From Acinetobacter sp. ANC 4910 (lineage in GTDB: Bacteria > Pseudomonadota > Gammaproteobacteria > Pseudomonadales > Moraxellaceae), in NCBI RefSeq assembly GCF_004331035.1, contig NZ_SJNT01000004.1:1-64000 (forward strand): DNA of 64,000 bases, given 5' to 3'. The position numbers were made by a program, and so were the translations under genes. Shown here piece after piece: positions 26,922 through 36,618 of this stretch. The notes beneath the pieces are model-generated. The model was not told where the DNA came from, did no database searches, and saw nothing but the letters and a program-made list of their open reading frames with translations. Position 1 is the stretch's first letter. Each line of letters starts with the position of its first letter.

Positions 26922-27803
26922 ATGAGCGAAAAACAAACCAGCTGTCCTGAGTGTCTAACAATTTATCGAGTCTCTGTGGCTCAACTGACTGTTGCTCAGG
27001 GCATGGTTTGTTGCCCAAAGTGTTCAACTACGTTTAATGCTTTAACACATTTAATCAATCAGCCCTTTGGTCAGCTTGCGACTTATCCCGCTTCGGATAA
27101 TCATTTTGATTCATCTAATCAAGAAACTGACTTTCGCCATCAAATGTCCAATATTGCTTTTGAACATTCTTTGTCGAATCGTCAACAATTACTTGAAATT
27201 TTTGATCGAAAAATTGAACACTCCAATATTGACTTAAAAACGTATTTAAACAATCTCAATTATTTTAGTACCGATCCAATCGGAAACTTCCCTGCGCTTA
27301 ACCTTGCAGAAAAAGATGTAGAGCACAAACCTCGTAGCCCTATCTATTATATGATGTGGGGCATCATTAATATTGCTTTAATTCTATTATTATTGTTCCA
27401 GTTCTTTTGGTTTAACCCACATTACTTAAGAAGTAGCCCTAAATTAGCCGCGAGCTTTAACCACGTTTGCGCTTTGTTCAAATGTGAAATACAGCAAGAG
27501 AACTATACCCTTATTAGTGCCACCAAAGTAAAAGCCAAGCGTATTGAAAAAAACAAAACACTATTTACAGGTGAATTAATCAATTATTACGATAAGAGCA
27601 TTCCTTTACCTATTCTTAAAGTTATTTTACGTGAACAAGGTGTAGAAACAGGTAGCTTCACACTGCAACCCAAAGAATATTTAGCAGACAACTTGGTTGG
27701 TATTGAACGTATCCCTCAAAAAAGACCATTTAAAATCCATTTTGAGCTTCCAGTCGATCGAAAAAGCTTTGATGACTATAGTTTAGAAATCATTGGACCT
27801 TAA
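26922..27803 (+). CDS. Zinc-ribbon DUF3426 membrane protein
   Basis: 293 aa. The N-terminus holds an MJ0042-type zinc ribbon with CPECLTIYRV...CCPKCSTTF; a single membrane helix follows at about 140-162 (YYMMWGIINIALILLLLFQFFWF), then a DUF3426 domain of about 120 residues. Topology suggests a cytosolic zinc ribbon and periplasmic C-domain. Function unknown. It lies 18 bp after prmA, probably cotranscribed. Confidence 0.88.
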   Translation: MSEKQTSCPECLTIYRVSVAQLTVAQGMVCCPKCSTTFNALTHLINQPFGQLATYPASDNHFDSSNQETDFRHQMSNIAFEHSLSNRQQLLEIFDRKIEHSNIDLKTYLNNLNYFSTDPIGNFPALNLAEKDVEHKPRSPIYYMMWGIINIALILLLLFQFFWFNPHYLRSSPKLAASFNHVCALFKCEIQQENYTLISATKVKAKRIEKNKTLFTGELINYYDKSIPLPILKVILREQGVETGSFTLQPKEYLADNLVGIERIPQKRPFKIHFELPVDRKSFDDYSLEIIGP

Positions 27804-28194
27804 AAAATGAAAAAACTACAAAAAAAGTAAAAAAAAAGTAAAAAAAATGCAGTTTTCTTGCTCACTTTTTCTAAGACAATGGTATCATACGCGCCACGAA
27901 AGCTTTGTGCTGCAAACTCCTCGCTAATTTTCACAACAACTACTAGTTTTGCCAATGCGCTTTATTCCAGATAATGCGTAGGGTATCTATTTTTTGTTTT
28001 GATTTGATCAGTAACAAATATTAAATAATTGTTACGTATGTTTTTTGATCAGTGCGGCTGAATTGTGGCAAGCTAAATGTACGAGTTTTAGAACTCCTCG
28101 TTTTAGGATCTAAAACGGAGTTCATTTATTTTTTATAGACAACATTAATATATCGCTTTACCCAAGTGGTATCTGATTTTTCGGATTAATTCGC
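27804..28194 (+). other. 391-bp region upstream of fis with promoter, hairpins and a terminator-like stem
   Basis: A possible promoter with TTGCTC (27858) and TATCAT (27883-27888) and a GC-rich GCGCC stretch just after, typical of stringently controlled promoters (spacer 19 bp, so not ideal). An inverted repeat GTAACAA...TTGTTAC lies at 28011-28035. A strong stem at 28091-28123 is described separately. This could be the fis leader or a small RNA of about 240 nt. Confidence 0.45.
28091..28136 (+). terminator. Terminator-like stem upstream of fis
   Basis: GAACTCC(TC)GTTTTAG-GAT-CTAAAACGGAGTTC, a 14-bp stem with a 2-nt bulge, followed by ATTTATTTTTTATAG. It ends 62 nt before the fis start, so it could attenuate read-through into fis or end a small RNA. 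Confidence 0.55.
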
Positions 28195-28464
28195 ATGAAT
28201 AGCAAATCTCCTATTTTTACTGCACAATCTGATGTTGCTCTACGTATTCACGTAGATCGCGCAGTTCGCCATTACTTTGCTCAATTGCAAGGCGAGCAAC
28301 CTTCTCAGGTCTATGACATGGTGCTAGCAGAAATGGAGAAACCTCTTTTATCTGTAGTTCTTGAGTATACGCGTGGTAATCAAACACGTGCTGCCGAGAT
28401 TCTTGGACTGAACCGTGGCACTTTACGTAAAAAGTTGAAAGCTCACGGTTTAATGAGTGAATAA
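28195..28464 (+). CDS. fis: DNA-binding protein Fis
   Basis: 89 aa. The C-terminal helix-turn-helix ([30 protein letters not shown]) is diagnostic. Fis bends DNA and affects nucleoid structure, rRNA transcription and recombination. Slightly shorter than E. coli Fis (98 aa), with a divergent N-terminus. Located downstream of prmA and the DUF3426 gene, upstream of purH. Confidence 0.95.
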   Translation: MNSKSPIFTAQSDVALRIHVDRAVRHYFAQLQGEQPSQVYDMVLAEMEKPLLSVVLEYTRGNQTRAAEILGLNRGTLRKKLKAHGLMSE

Positions 28465-28470
28465 ATGATA

Positions 28471-28502
28471 AAATGCTTGCGGCTTCCGCGGGCATTTTTT
28501 TT
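28471..28502 (+). terminator. Terminator after fis
   Basis: AAATGCTTGCGG-CTT-CCGCGGGCATTT followed by a T-run; separates fis from purH. Confidence 0.85.
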
Positions 28503-28555
28503 ACCTGCTATTTTTAGCTTTTTTGTTTTAATCCTTGATAACTGTGACGAAGATC

Positions 28556-30130
28556 ATGACCATTAAACGCGCATTAATCTCTGTTTCCGATAAAACTGGT
28601 ATTGTTGAGTTCGCTCAAAACCTTTCTGCTCTAGGGGTAGAAATTTTATCAACTGGCGGTACATATAAGTTGCTTAAAGACAACAACATCGCAGTTGTAG
28701 AAGTTTCAGAGCACACAGGTTTCCCAGAAATGATGGATGGTCGTGTAAAAACTTTACACCCAAAAATTCATGGCGGTATTTTAGCTCGTCGTGGTCTAGA
28801 CGAAGCAGTAATGGCTGAGCACAACATCGATGCAATTGACTTGGTGGTTGTGAACCTTTATCCATTCGCTGCAACAGTGGCTAAACCAAACTGTTCACTT
28901 GCAGATGCGATTGAAAATATCGACATCGGTGGCCCAACAATGGTTCGTGCTGCTGCGAAAAACCACGCCTCTGTAGGTATTGTGGTCAATGCTACAGACT
29001 ATGACACTGTTGTTGCTGAGCTTAAAGCAAATGGCGCTTTGTCTTATGAAACTCGTTTTGACTTAGCCGTTAAAGCATTTGAACATACAGCACAATATGA
29101 CGGCATGATTGCTTCTTACCTAGGTGCACGCGTTGGTAAAGAAGAAGGTCAAGCAGACAAGTTTGCACGTACTTTCAATACACAATTAAATAAAGCTCAA
29201 GACTTGCGTTATGGTGAAAACCCACACCAATCAGCAGCATTCTACGTAGAAAGCACAGCAACTGAAGCCTCTGTTTCAACTGCGAAACAGCTTCAAGGTA
29301 AAGAACTTTCTTATAACAATATTGCAGATACAGATGCCGCACTTGAATGTGTAAAATCATTTGCAAAACCTGCTTGCGTCATCGTTAAACACGCAAACCC
29401 TTGTGGCGTTGCTGTGTCTTTAGATGGCATTCAAGCGGCATACGACTTGGCTTATGCAACAGATACTGAATCAGCGTTCGGTGGCATCATTGCATTCAAC
29501 CGTGAATTAGACGTTGCAACAGCACAAGCGATTGTTGACCGTCAATTCGTGGAAGTGATCATTGCACCAAGTATCGCTGAAGGCGTACTTGAAGTAACAG
29601 GCGCGAAAAAGAATGTTCGTGTTCTCGTTTGTGGTGAATTACCTGCAATTGACGAACGTGCTCCACAATTAGACTACAAACGTGTAAACGGTGGTCTATT
29701 GGTTCAAGAGCAAGACTTAGGCATGATCACTAAAGATGACCTTAAAGTCGTAACTAAGCGTGCCCCTACTGAACAAGAAATTGATGACATGATTTTTGCA
29801 TGGAAAGTTGCAAAATATGTGAAGTCGAATGCAATTGTTTATGCAAAAAACCGCCAAACAATTGGTGTGGGCGCAGGTCAAATGAGCCGCGTCAACTCTG
29901 CGCGTATTGCAGCAATTAAAGCAGAACATGCTGGCTTAGTGGTTGAAGGTGCAGTTATGGCATCAGATGCATTCTTCCCATTCCGTGATGGTATTGATAA
30001 TGCAGCGAAAGCAGGCATTAAATGTATTATTCAACCGGGCGGTTCTATGCGTGATGAAGAAACCATTGCAGCAGCTGATGAAGCAGGTATTGCCATGGTG
30101 TTCACAGGTATGCGTCATTTCCGTCATTAA
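28556..30130 (+). CDS. purH: Bifunctional AICAR formyltransferase/IMP cyclohydrolase
   Basis: 524 aa from ATG 28556 ([17 protein letters not shown]), the family N-terminus; an upstream TTG at 28535 is not needed. The N-terminal cyclohydrolase domain ([27 protein letters not shown]) precedes the formyltransferase domain ([30 protein letters not shown]). It performs the last two steps of IMP synthesis. purD follows after the palindromic repeat at 30152. Confidence 0.97.
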   Translation: MTIKRALISVSDKTGIVEFAQNLSALGVEILSTGGTYKLLKDNNIAVVEVSEHTGFPEMMDGRVKTLHPKIHGGILARRGLDEAVMAEHNIDAIDLVVVNLYPFAATVAKPNCSLADAIENIDIGGPTMVRAAAKNHASVGIVVNATDYDTVVAELKANGALSYETRFDLAVKAFEHTAQYDGMIASYLGARVGKEEGQADKFARTFNTQLNKAQDLRYGENPHQSAAFYVESTATEASVSTAKQLQGKELSYNNIADTDAALECVKSFAKPACVIVKHANPCGVAVSLDGIQAAYDLAYATDTESAFGGIIAFNRELDVATAQAIVDRQFVEVIIAPSIAEGVLEVTGAKKNVRVLVCGELPAIDERAPQLDYKRVNGGLLVQEQDLGMITKDDLKVVTKRAPTEQEIDDMIFAWKVAKYVKSNAIVYAKNRQTIGVGAGQMSRVNSARIAAIKAEHAGLVVEGAVMASDAFFPFRDGIDNAAKAGIKCIIQPGGSMRDEETIAAADEAGIAMVFTGMRHFRH

Positions 30131-30151
30131 TTTACAATAATTCATATTCAA

Positions 30152-30255
30152 AAATCCCCCTAAATCCCCCTTTAAAAAGGGGGACTTATCATGAATTAAA
30201 GGGCTCTTTAAATTCGTGATGCCCCTCCCTTTTCAAAGGGAGGCTAGGAGGGATT
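30152..30255. repeat. Palindromic intergenic repeat (REP/MITE-like)
   Basis: A roughly 104-bp element whose ends mirror each other: it opens AAATCCCCCTAAATCCCCCTTT, then AAAGGGGGAC, and closes TCCCTTTTCAAAGGGAGG-CTAGGAGGGATT. The left half holds a perfect hairpin CCCCCTTTAAAAAGGGGG. Its form matches the C-rich/G-rich short palindromes scattered between genes in many Acinetobacter genomes. It sits between purH and purD without interrupting either. Confidence 0.7.
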
Positions 30256-30272
30256 AAAAAAAGGATAGTAAG

Positions 30273-31556
30273 ATGAACATTTTAGTTTTGGGTAGTGGCG
30301 GTCGTGAACATGCATTGTCATGGAAAATCGCTCAAGATGAAAAAGTAGCTAAGGTATTTGTTGCACCTGGTAATGCAGGGACTGCAACTGAAGATAAATG
30401 TGAAAACATTGCATTAGACATTCAAAATAATCCTGCAATTATTGAATTTGCTCAAAATAATGCGGTTGATTTAATTGTGGTCGGCCCAGAAGCACCACTT
30501 GTAAATGGTGTCGTTGATGCATGTCGTGAAGCAGGTCTTAAAATTTGGGGACCTACTCAATTTGCTGCACAGCTAGAAGGCTCAAAAGCTTTCGCAAAAC
30601 ACTTCTTAAAACGCCATAATATTCCAACTGCATTTTATGATGTGTTCACAGAAGTAGATGCTGCCAAAGCCTATGTAACAGAACATGGTGCTCCTATCGT
30701 CATTAAGGCCGATGGTCTTGCTGCGGGTAAAGGCGTAATTGTTGCAATGACCAACGATGAAGCTTTTGCAGCAATTGATGACATGTTAGCTGGAAACAAA
30801 TTTGGTGATGCCGGTTCTCGTGTTGTTGTTGAACAATTCCTTGCAGGTGAAGAAGCCTCTTTCATTTGTATGATTGATGGTGACAACATCCTTCCTATGG
30901 CAACTTCACAAGATCACAAGCGTATCTTTGAAGGTGACCAAGGTCCAAATACAGGCGGTATGGGTGCATACTCACCTGCTCCAGTGGTTACTCCTGAAGT
31001 CTTTGATCGTGTAATGACTGAAATTATGCGTCCAACTGTGGAAGGCATGAAAAAAGATGGTCATGTTTACACAGGCTTCTTATATGCTGGTCTCATGATT
31101 GATGAACAAGGTTCACCTCGTGTAATCGAATTTAACTGTCGTTTTGGTGACCCTGAAACACAACCGATTATGATGCGTTTAAAATCTTCACTGGTCGATT
31201 TGGTTGAAGCTGGTATTGCAGGTAATCTGCCAGCAGAAGCTGAATGGGATGAACGCAAATCAATTGGTATTGTTCTTGCTGCAGAAGGCTACCCAGAAAC
31301 CGTTCGTAAAGGTGACGTGATTTCTGGTCTTGGTCAATCTCCTGAGAACACCAAAATCTTCCATGCAGGCACAACAATGAGTGCTGACGGTCACATCTTG
31401 ACTGCGGGTGGTCGTGTTTTATGTGTAACTGCACTTGGTGATACTGTACTTGAAGCGCAAGTCAATGCTTTAGAAGTTTGCGGTCAAGTGACATTTACAG
31501 GTATGCAATATCGTACAGATATTGGTTATCGTGCTATTGCACGTGAAAATACTTAA
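30273..31556 (+). CDS. purD: Phosphoribosylamine--glycine ligase
   Basis: 427 aa, normal for PurD. MNILVLGSGGREHALSWKI at the N-terminus; ATP-grasp domain with KADGLAAGKGVIVA and the family signature RFGDPETQPIMMRL. It catalyses the second step of purine synthesis. Possibly cotranscribed with purH through the palindromic repeat. AGGATAG provides the ribosome binding site. Confidence 0.97.
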   Translation: MNILVLGSGGREHALSWKIAQDEKVAKVFVAPGNAGTATEDKCENIALDIQNNPAIIEFAQNNAVDLIVVGPEAPLVNGVVDACREAGLKIWGPTQFAAQLEGSKAFAKHFLKRHNIPTAFYDVFTEVDAAKAYVTEHGAPIVIKADGLAAGKGVIVAMTNDEAFAAIDDMLAGNKFGDAGSRVVVEQFLAGEEASFICMIDGDNILPMATSQDHKRIFEGDQGPNTGGMGAYSPAPVVTPEVFDRVMTEIMRPTVEGMKKDGHVYTGFLYAGLMIDEQGSPRVIEFNCRFGDPETQPIMMRLKSSLVDLVEAGIAGNLPAEAEWDERKSIGIVLAAEGYPETVRKGDVISGLGQSPENTKIFHAGTTMSADGHILTAGGRVLCVTALGDTVLEAQVNALEVCGQVTFTGMQYRTDIGYRAIARENT

Positions 31557-31569
31557 AAGCATTCATACG

Positions 31570-31599
31570 AAAAAAACCCGCTGAATGCGGGTTTTTTTA
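31570..31599 (+). terminator. Terminator after purD
   Basis: AAAAAACCCGC-TGAAT-GCGGGTTTTTTT, near-perfect stem with T-run. Confidence 0.92.
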
Positions 31600-31652
31600 T
31601 TGATGAAATTGAATTAATTTCATCGAATGAAATGCAATAAAACAGCATAAAC

Positions 31653-32774
31653 TCAATTCAATTTATCACTCATTATTAAAGGTGTAGCAGATGCTGCTGT
31701 GACCCTATTTTTTAGCTCTCTCGGTGTCATTCCAAACCAATTACGACATGCTCTGCTTAAAGCGGATTGCTCTGAAAAGCCAAGTACGGACGTAATTTGA
31801 CTCATGGTTGCTTTAGAGTCGACCAGATATTGTAAAAGGAGTTCCCGTCTTAATTTTTCTTTTATTTCCTCAAAACTTGTGCCCAACTCATTGAGTTTAC
31901 GCTGCAAGCTTCTAGGATGCATTGCTAACATATTTGCGACATCAACTTTATTCGCTTTAGGGCTAGATAAATGAATCCGAATTGCATGACGAACATGTTC
32001 GACTAATGAACCTTGATTATTACGAAAACTTTGCTCAAGATAATGATCAACTATTTCACGCAAACCACTATCAGCACTATTAAATTGAATATCTAACATA
32101 CTTTTATGTAAATACAATGCTGCGCGGTTCTGCCCTACAACTACATCTGCATTAAAAAAACGCTTATAGACATTCAACGGTGCAATAGGATGATGCGGCA
32201 ATGCCACTTTCAGTAGCCGGTACTGTTCACCACTCAAATATTTTATTACTCGATGACACACAGCAAGCCCGAGGTCAATAACTTGACGCTTACTTAAAAT
32301 ATTTTCTGAATTTTTAAGTTGTATATCAAAAACAATTTCAATAATTTCAGTATTCTGATCCGACAAATCAGTTATTACATGCTCATTCATATGTAACCGA
32401 AGTGCTGAACCATGCAAAAATAAAAGGTCAGATGAAAACTTGATCATCTCGCGGAATGTCGATGCGCTTTGTAGAATTTGCCCAAGGACACCTAATACAC
32501 GGATATCCTGATAACTGGAAATTCGCAAACCCAAATCAGCACAATTGGCTTTTTGCGAACTCTCTTCTAAAAGCTGTATTAATGCCTGATGTTTAATCCA
32601 TACATTTTCAGCCTGTATATCGGTTACATAGATTTCATACTTCGTTAATAAGGGTATTGGGTCCATACCAAGCGACTGCATAACATCTACATAACCTCGC
32701 AATCCTGAGCTATGTACCATATCTTGCCGTGCATTTTTATTATTTACAAAATCCAACGAATCTGAGTACACCAT
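31653..32774 (-). CDS. AraC-family transcriptional regulator
   Basis: 373 aa. Residues about 25-230 match the arabinose-binding-like sensor domain of OruR/ArgR-type AraC proteins (PF12625 style); residues 255-360 are a double helix-turn-helix (VANMLAMHPRSLQRKLNELGTSFEEIKEKLR; TSVLGFSEQSALSRACRNWFGMTPRELK). Divergent from the hydroxyacyl-CoA dehydrogenase gene at 32980, its most likely target. Ligand unknown. Confidence 0.88.
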   Translation of the reverse strand: MVYSDSLDFVNNKNARQDMVHSSGLRGYVDVMQSLGMDPIPLLTKYEIYVTDIQAENVWIKHQALIQLLEESSQKANCADLGLRISSYQDIRVLGVLGQILQSASTFREMIKFSSDLLFLHGSALRLHMNEHVITDLSDQNTEIIEIVFDIQLKNSENILSKRQVIDLGLAVCHRVIKYLSGEQYRLLKVALPHHPIAPLNVYKRFFNADVVVGQNRAALYLHKSMLDIQFNSADSGLREIVDHYLEQSFRNNQGSLVEHVRHAIRIHLSSPKANKVDVANMLAMHPRSLQRKLNELGTSFEEIKEKLRRELLLQYLVDSKATMSQITSVLGFSEQSALSRACRNWFGMTPRELKNRVTAASATPLIMSDKLN

Positions 32775-32979
32775 TCAAACAATCCTTGTCTCAACATGTC
32801 AAAAAAAAGACTCATATCGTCAAGTTATCATAAATATAAATGGGCAGCATAGTGTTAATGAACAGATTTTCTGTTCATTAATATTGCACATCCAACAAAT
32901 ACTTGGGTACTGCAAATAAATACGGTACATGGATATGAAATACCGTATTTCTGATCAAACATAAGACAAGGAAATTAGA

Positions 32980-33870
32980 ATGAATTTTAAAAATGTAACT
33001 GTCGCAGGCAGTGGTGTTCTCGGCTATCAAATCGCATTTCAGACTGCATTTCACGGCTTTAAAGTTTCAGTTTACGACATCAATGATGACGTACTTGCTA
33101 AAGCAAAAGCTAAGTTTTTTGAATTAAGTGAATGCTATAAACGAGATCTCAATGCAACCCAAGAACAACTCGACAATACATTTAACAATCTTAGTTATCA
33201 GTCAAACCTCGCAGAAGCCGTTAAAGATGCGGATTTAGTGATTGAAGCGGTACCAGAAGATCCAAATATCAAACGTAATTTTTATGAACAATTAAGTCAA
33301 GTTGCCCCTGAAAGAACCGTATTTGCAACCAATACTTCAACCTTAATGCCGAGTCAGTTTGCTGAATTTACCGGACGCCCTGAAAAGTTTTTAGCTTTGC
33401 ATTTTGCCAATATGATTTGGATTAACAATATGGCAGAAATTATGGGACATAGTTCGACTGACTCAAAAGTATTTGAAGACGTAGTCGAATTTGCTCAAGC
33501 AATTGGTATGTTGCCACTCCCGATTTACAAAGAGCAACCTGGCCATCTTCTTAATTCAATGCTTGTGCCATTTTTAATCTCAGCATTAGATCTTTGGGTA
33601 AAAGAGGTCTCTCAACCTGAAACGATTGATAAGGCTTGGATGAAATCATTTGGTTCACCTAAAGGACCTTTTGCAATTCTGGATATTATTGGTATTAATA
33701 CAGTTTACAATGTTGCAAAGCTAAATGTTGATACCAATCCACTTATGGTGCCATTGATGCAAAAGTTAGAGGCTGAATTTATTACTCCTGGCCATTTGGG
33801 CATGCCGACAGGCAAAGGTTTTTATAACTATCCAAACCCAGCATACGAAGCAGCTGATTTTTTAAAATAA
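32980..33870 (+). CDS. 3-hydroxyacyl-CoA dehydrogenase (3-hydroxybutyryl-CoA dehydrogenase type)
   Basis: 296 aa. NAD-binding motif VAGSGVLGYQIAFQTAFHGFKVSVYD, with the usual GxGxxG. The dehydrogenase domain includes ATNTSTLMPSQFAEFTGRPEKFLALHFANMIW (the catalytic His in HFAN) and the C-terminal dimer domain ends TGKGFYNYPNP. Oxidises a 3-hydroxyacyl-CoA to 3-oxoacyl-CoA. A stand-alone gene divergent from an AraC regulator, so it may serve one inducible substrate rather than housekeeping beta-oxidation. Confidence 0.9.
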   Translation: MNFKNVTVAGSGVLGYQIAFQTAFHGFKVSVYDINDDVLAKAKAKFFELSECYKRDLNATQEQLDNTFNNLSYQSNLAEAVKDADLVIEAVPEDPNIKRNFYEQLSQVAPERTVFATNTSTLMPSQFAEFTGRPEKFLALHFANMIWINNMAEIMGHSSTDSKVFEDVVEFAQAIGMLPLPIYKEQPGHLLNSMLVPFLISALDLWVKEVSQPETIDKAWMKSFGSPKGPFAILDIIGINTVYNVAKLNVDTNPLMVPLMQKLEAEFITPGHLGMPTGKGFYNYPNPAYEAADFLK

Positions 33871-34644
33871 AATGAAATACGTGTAGGGGTTAAAGTTTTA
33901 AATCTTTACATGAAAAATCAGATGAGATAAAAGTCAAAGCGATCACTCTACGTGCTATGGCTTTGGCTTTTTCCCAGAATCCCATTCATTAAAAACCCAA
34001 AGCAAGGCTTTGTATTTTCTCAATAGAAGCTATATTTCATAAAATTCAAGACTAGACTTTAGTCTGTTATTGAACATCTCTTCAATTTCAATATCAATGA
34101 CTTGAACCCAATTCATGCATTTAAATTATCTATAAATTCAACCCTTTATATAGTTAAAATCCTACTCTGTTTACACAAATTATTCATTTTTCAGATGTCT
34201 ATTGGATAAAATCTTATAAAGCTTATTTTTTCAGCAAAATGAATAGATTATTTATATTTATTTAAAACAATACATTGTTTTTACTATTATTTTATAAAAA
34301 AGAAGAACTTTCTTTTGCGACTAAAATGATAAGCATTGCATTCTTATTCGCTATATTGAATATAGTTTTATTGTTATGATAGCGTATCTTTTTGAGACTT
34401 CAGAGCTGCCTTGGCAGTAATGCCGCATGATTTCAATATCATAACGCGCTAATCTGTTTCTCTAAATACGAAATTATTTTGGTCTTGTTGGGATGAAGCG
34501 TTTTTCTTGCTCCAATTACAGCGAGAAAACGCAAAGTACCGAATTTTTATCAGACAACTTCTTTTATTGTGAGCATCGGACATTTATTTAGCATGTCTTT
34601 ATAATGTAAAAACGATAAAAGTAGGTCTGTACTAGGAAATATTC
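33871..34644. other. 774-bp intergenic region before metQ
   Basis: No gene recognised. At 33931-33976 AAAGTCAAAGC...GCTTTGGCTTTTT is a likely terminator for the dehydrogenase gene. A Fur-box-like stretch (34322-34348) and the perfect palindrome CTATATT-G-AATATAG (34351-34365) follow. A long stem GCGTTTTTCTTGCT / AGCGAGAAAACGC occupies 34498-34532. TATAAT at 34600-34605 is a candidate -10 for metQ. The density of signals suggests a regulated promoter or a small RNA. Confidence 0.45.
34498..34532 (+). ncRNA. Long hairpin in the metQ upstream region
   Basis: GCGTTTT(T)CTTGCT pairs with AGCGAGAAAACGC (13 bp with one bulge and one G-U) around an 8-nt loop. No U-run follows. It may be part of the metQ leader or an unannotated RNA; no known riboswitch class is recognised. 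Confidence 0.35.
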
Positions 34645-35520
34645 ATGAAAAAGCTATTTAGCGTTTTATTGAGTGCATCTGTGTTAACACTCAGTGCCTG
34701 CAGCAAACAGGAAGCTCCTGCAACTGAAACAAAAACTGATGCGGCAACGACTACCGAACAAACTGTAGTCATGGCTTCGACTGGCTCTGACGCTGATATT
34801 TGGCGTTTCATTGCAACGCTTCCTGAAACAAAACAAGCAGGAATTAAGCTTGAAGTGAAAAACTTTACTGACTACGTTGCAATGAACACTGCTGTAGCCA
34901 ATAAAGAAATCGACATCAACGCATTCCAATCTTATGCTTACCTTGTTGCATTCAATGCCAACAATAAAGACAAGATTGCGCCAGTTTCTACGACTTACCT
35001 TGAACCAATGGGTATTTACTCAAGCAAAGTGAAAAAGCTTGATGAATTCCAGAATGGTGCAACCATTGCCATTCCTAATGATGGTGCTAACGAATCACGC
35101 GCATTGTTATTACTTCAATCTGCTGGCTTAGTAAAATTAAAAGCTGGTTTTGATGATGTAAAAGGTACACCTGCTGACATCGTTGAAAACAACAAGAAAA
35201 TCGTGATCAAACCAATCCAAATGGCAACTGCTGTTCGTGTTAAAGACGAAGTAGATGCAATTGTTTTGGGTAACACATTGGCTATGGAAGGTGGATTAAA
35301 CGTATTGAAAGATGCGGTTTTCTACGAACCAGTTGACCAAAGTACGAAGATGAATGTCAACATTTTAGCAGTAGCTGAATCACGTAAAGATGACCCAATC
35401 TTGAAAAAAGTAGGCGAGCTTTACCACACCAAAGCTGTAGAACAATATGTTCAAGAACACTTTGGCGGCACTAAAATTGATGTAAACAAACCTGTTAGCT
35501 ATCTTACCGAAAGCAAATAG
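34645..35520 (+). CDS. metQ: Methionine ABC transporter substrate-binding lipoprotein
   Basis: 291 aa. Lipoprotein signal with LTLSACS (lipidated Cys19); mature domain of the NlpA/MetQ family (IKLEVKNFTDYVAMNTAVANKEIDINAFQSYAYL, IAIPNDGANESRALLLLQSAGL). Binds methionine in the periplasm for the MetNI importer encoded just downstream. Gene order Q-N-I differs from the E. coli N-I-Q order. A terminator hairpin separates it from metN. Confidence 0.92.
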   Translation: MKKLFSVLLSASVLTLSACSKQEAPATETKTDAATTTEQTVVMASTGSDADIWRFIATLPETKQAGIKLEVKNFTDYVAMNTAVANKEIDINAFQSYAYLVAFNANNKDKIAPVSTTYLEPMGIYSSKVKKLDEFQNGATIAIPNDGANESRALLLLQSAGLVKLKAGFDDVKGTPADIVENNKKIVIKPIQMATAVRVKDEVDAIVLGNTLAMEGGLNVLKDAVFYEPVDQSTKMNVNILAVAESRKDDPILKKVGELYHTKAVEQYVQEHFGGTKIDVNKPVSYLTESK

Positions 35521-35538
35521 TAATATAATGCTGCAAAC

Positions 35539-35567
35539 AAAACAGGCAAAGTGACTTTGCCTGTTTT
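35539..35567 (+). terminator. Terminator between metQ and metN
   Basis: AAAACAGGCAAAG-TGA-CTTTGCCTGTTTTTT, a 13-bp perfect stem with T-run, 20 nt after metQ and 26 nt before metN. Partial read-through would give more binding protein than transporter core. Confidence 0.9.
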
Positions 35568-35592
35568 TTCATTTTGTACAGTTCTTGACGCT

Positions 35593-36618
35593 ATGATTGA
35601 ATTTAAAGACATCTCAAAACACTACGAGCTCAAAGGTCAAACCATACGTGCTCTGGATAACATTAACCTGACTATTCCAGATAGCAGTATTTTCGGCATT
35701 ATTGGCTACAGTGGTGCAGGTAAAAGTACCTTAATCCGTCTGATTAATTTGCTTGAACGTCCTACGCAAGGTCAGGTCATTATTCGTGACACCGACTTTA
35801 CAGCATTGGATGCACGTTCATTACGTCAAGAACGTGCAAATATCGGCATGATTTTTCAGCACTTCAATTTACTGCAAACCAAAACGGTTGCAGCCAACAT
35901 TGAAATGCCACTTAAACTTTTAGGCTTTTCCAAAGCGGAAAGAGAAAAGCGCCTGAATGAACTACTCGAATTTATCGATCTTAAGCATAAAAAAGATGCC
36001 TATCCCGATGAACTTTCTGGTGGTCAAAAGCAACGTGTTGGTATTGCACGTGCGTTGGCGAATCATCCCAAAATCTTACTTTGCGATGAAGCAACTTCAG
36101 CACTTGATCCTCAAACCACAAAATCAGTTTTAGCCTTGTTAAAAAAGATTAATCAGGAACAAGGCATTACCATTGTGATGGTGACGCATGAAATGGATGT
36201 GATTGAATCGGTTTGTGACTATGTGGCAGTTATGGAACAAGGCAAAGTGATTGAAACAGGGCCTACCCTTGAAATTTTCAGTCAGCCACAACATCCAACG
36301 ACCAAAAACTTCATTCAAACTGTTTTACAGCAGCAATTGCCGATCAATATTCTTAATAATTTAGAGAATCAAAATCAGCACAGTATTTATAGCTTGCAAT
36401 TCTTAGGCACTTCCGCCCAAGAAACTGTGGTTCAAGCTGCAATTAAACAATTTGATATTAGCTTAAATATTTTATTTGCCAATATGACTGAAATTAACGG
36501 TTCGGTAATTGGGCAGATGTTTATTCAGCTATTGGGCGATCCAGACATCATTCAAGAGACAATTGCATTCTTTGAGCAACATGGTGTGAAAGTTGAACAA
36601 TCTGGAGTCTGCGAATGA
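35593..36618 (+). CDS. metN: Methionine ABC transporter ATP-binding protein
   Basis: 341 aa from ATG 35593 (MIEFKDISKHYELKGQTI); a frame beginning at 35551 would start inside the terminator and is rejected. Walker A GYSGAGKST, signature LSGGQKQ, Walker B ILLCDEATSALD, and a C-terminal NIL/ACT-like regulatory domain (about 265-341), where methionine inhibits transport in the family. Overlaps metI by 4 bp. Confidence 0.95.
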   Translation: MIEFKDISKHYELKGQTIRALDNINLTIPDSSIFGIIGYSGAGKSTLIRLINLLERPTQGQVIIRDTDFTALDARSLRQERANIGMIFQHFNLLQTKTVAANIEMPLKLLGFSKAEREKRLNELLEFIDLKHKKDAYPDELSGGQKQRVGIARALANHPKILLCDEATSALDPQTTKSVLALLKKINQEQGITIVMVTHEMDVIESVCDYVAVMEQGKVIETGPTLEIFSQPQHPTTKNFIQTVLQQQLPINILNNLENQNQHSIYSLQFLGTSAQETVVQAAIKQFDISLNILFANMTEINGSVIGQMFIQLLGDPDIIQETIAFFEQHGVKVEQSGVCE

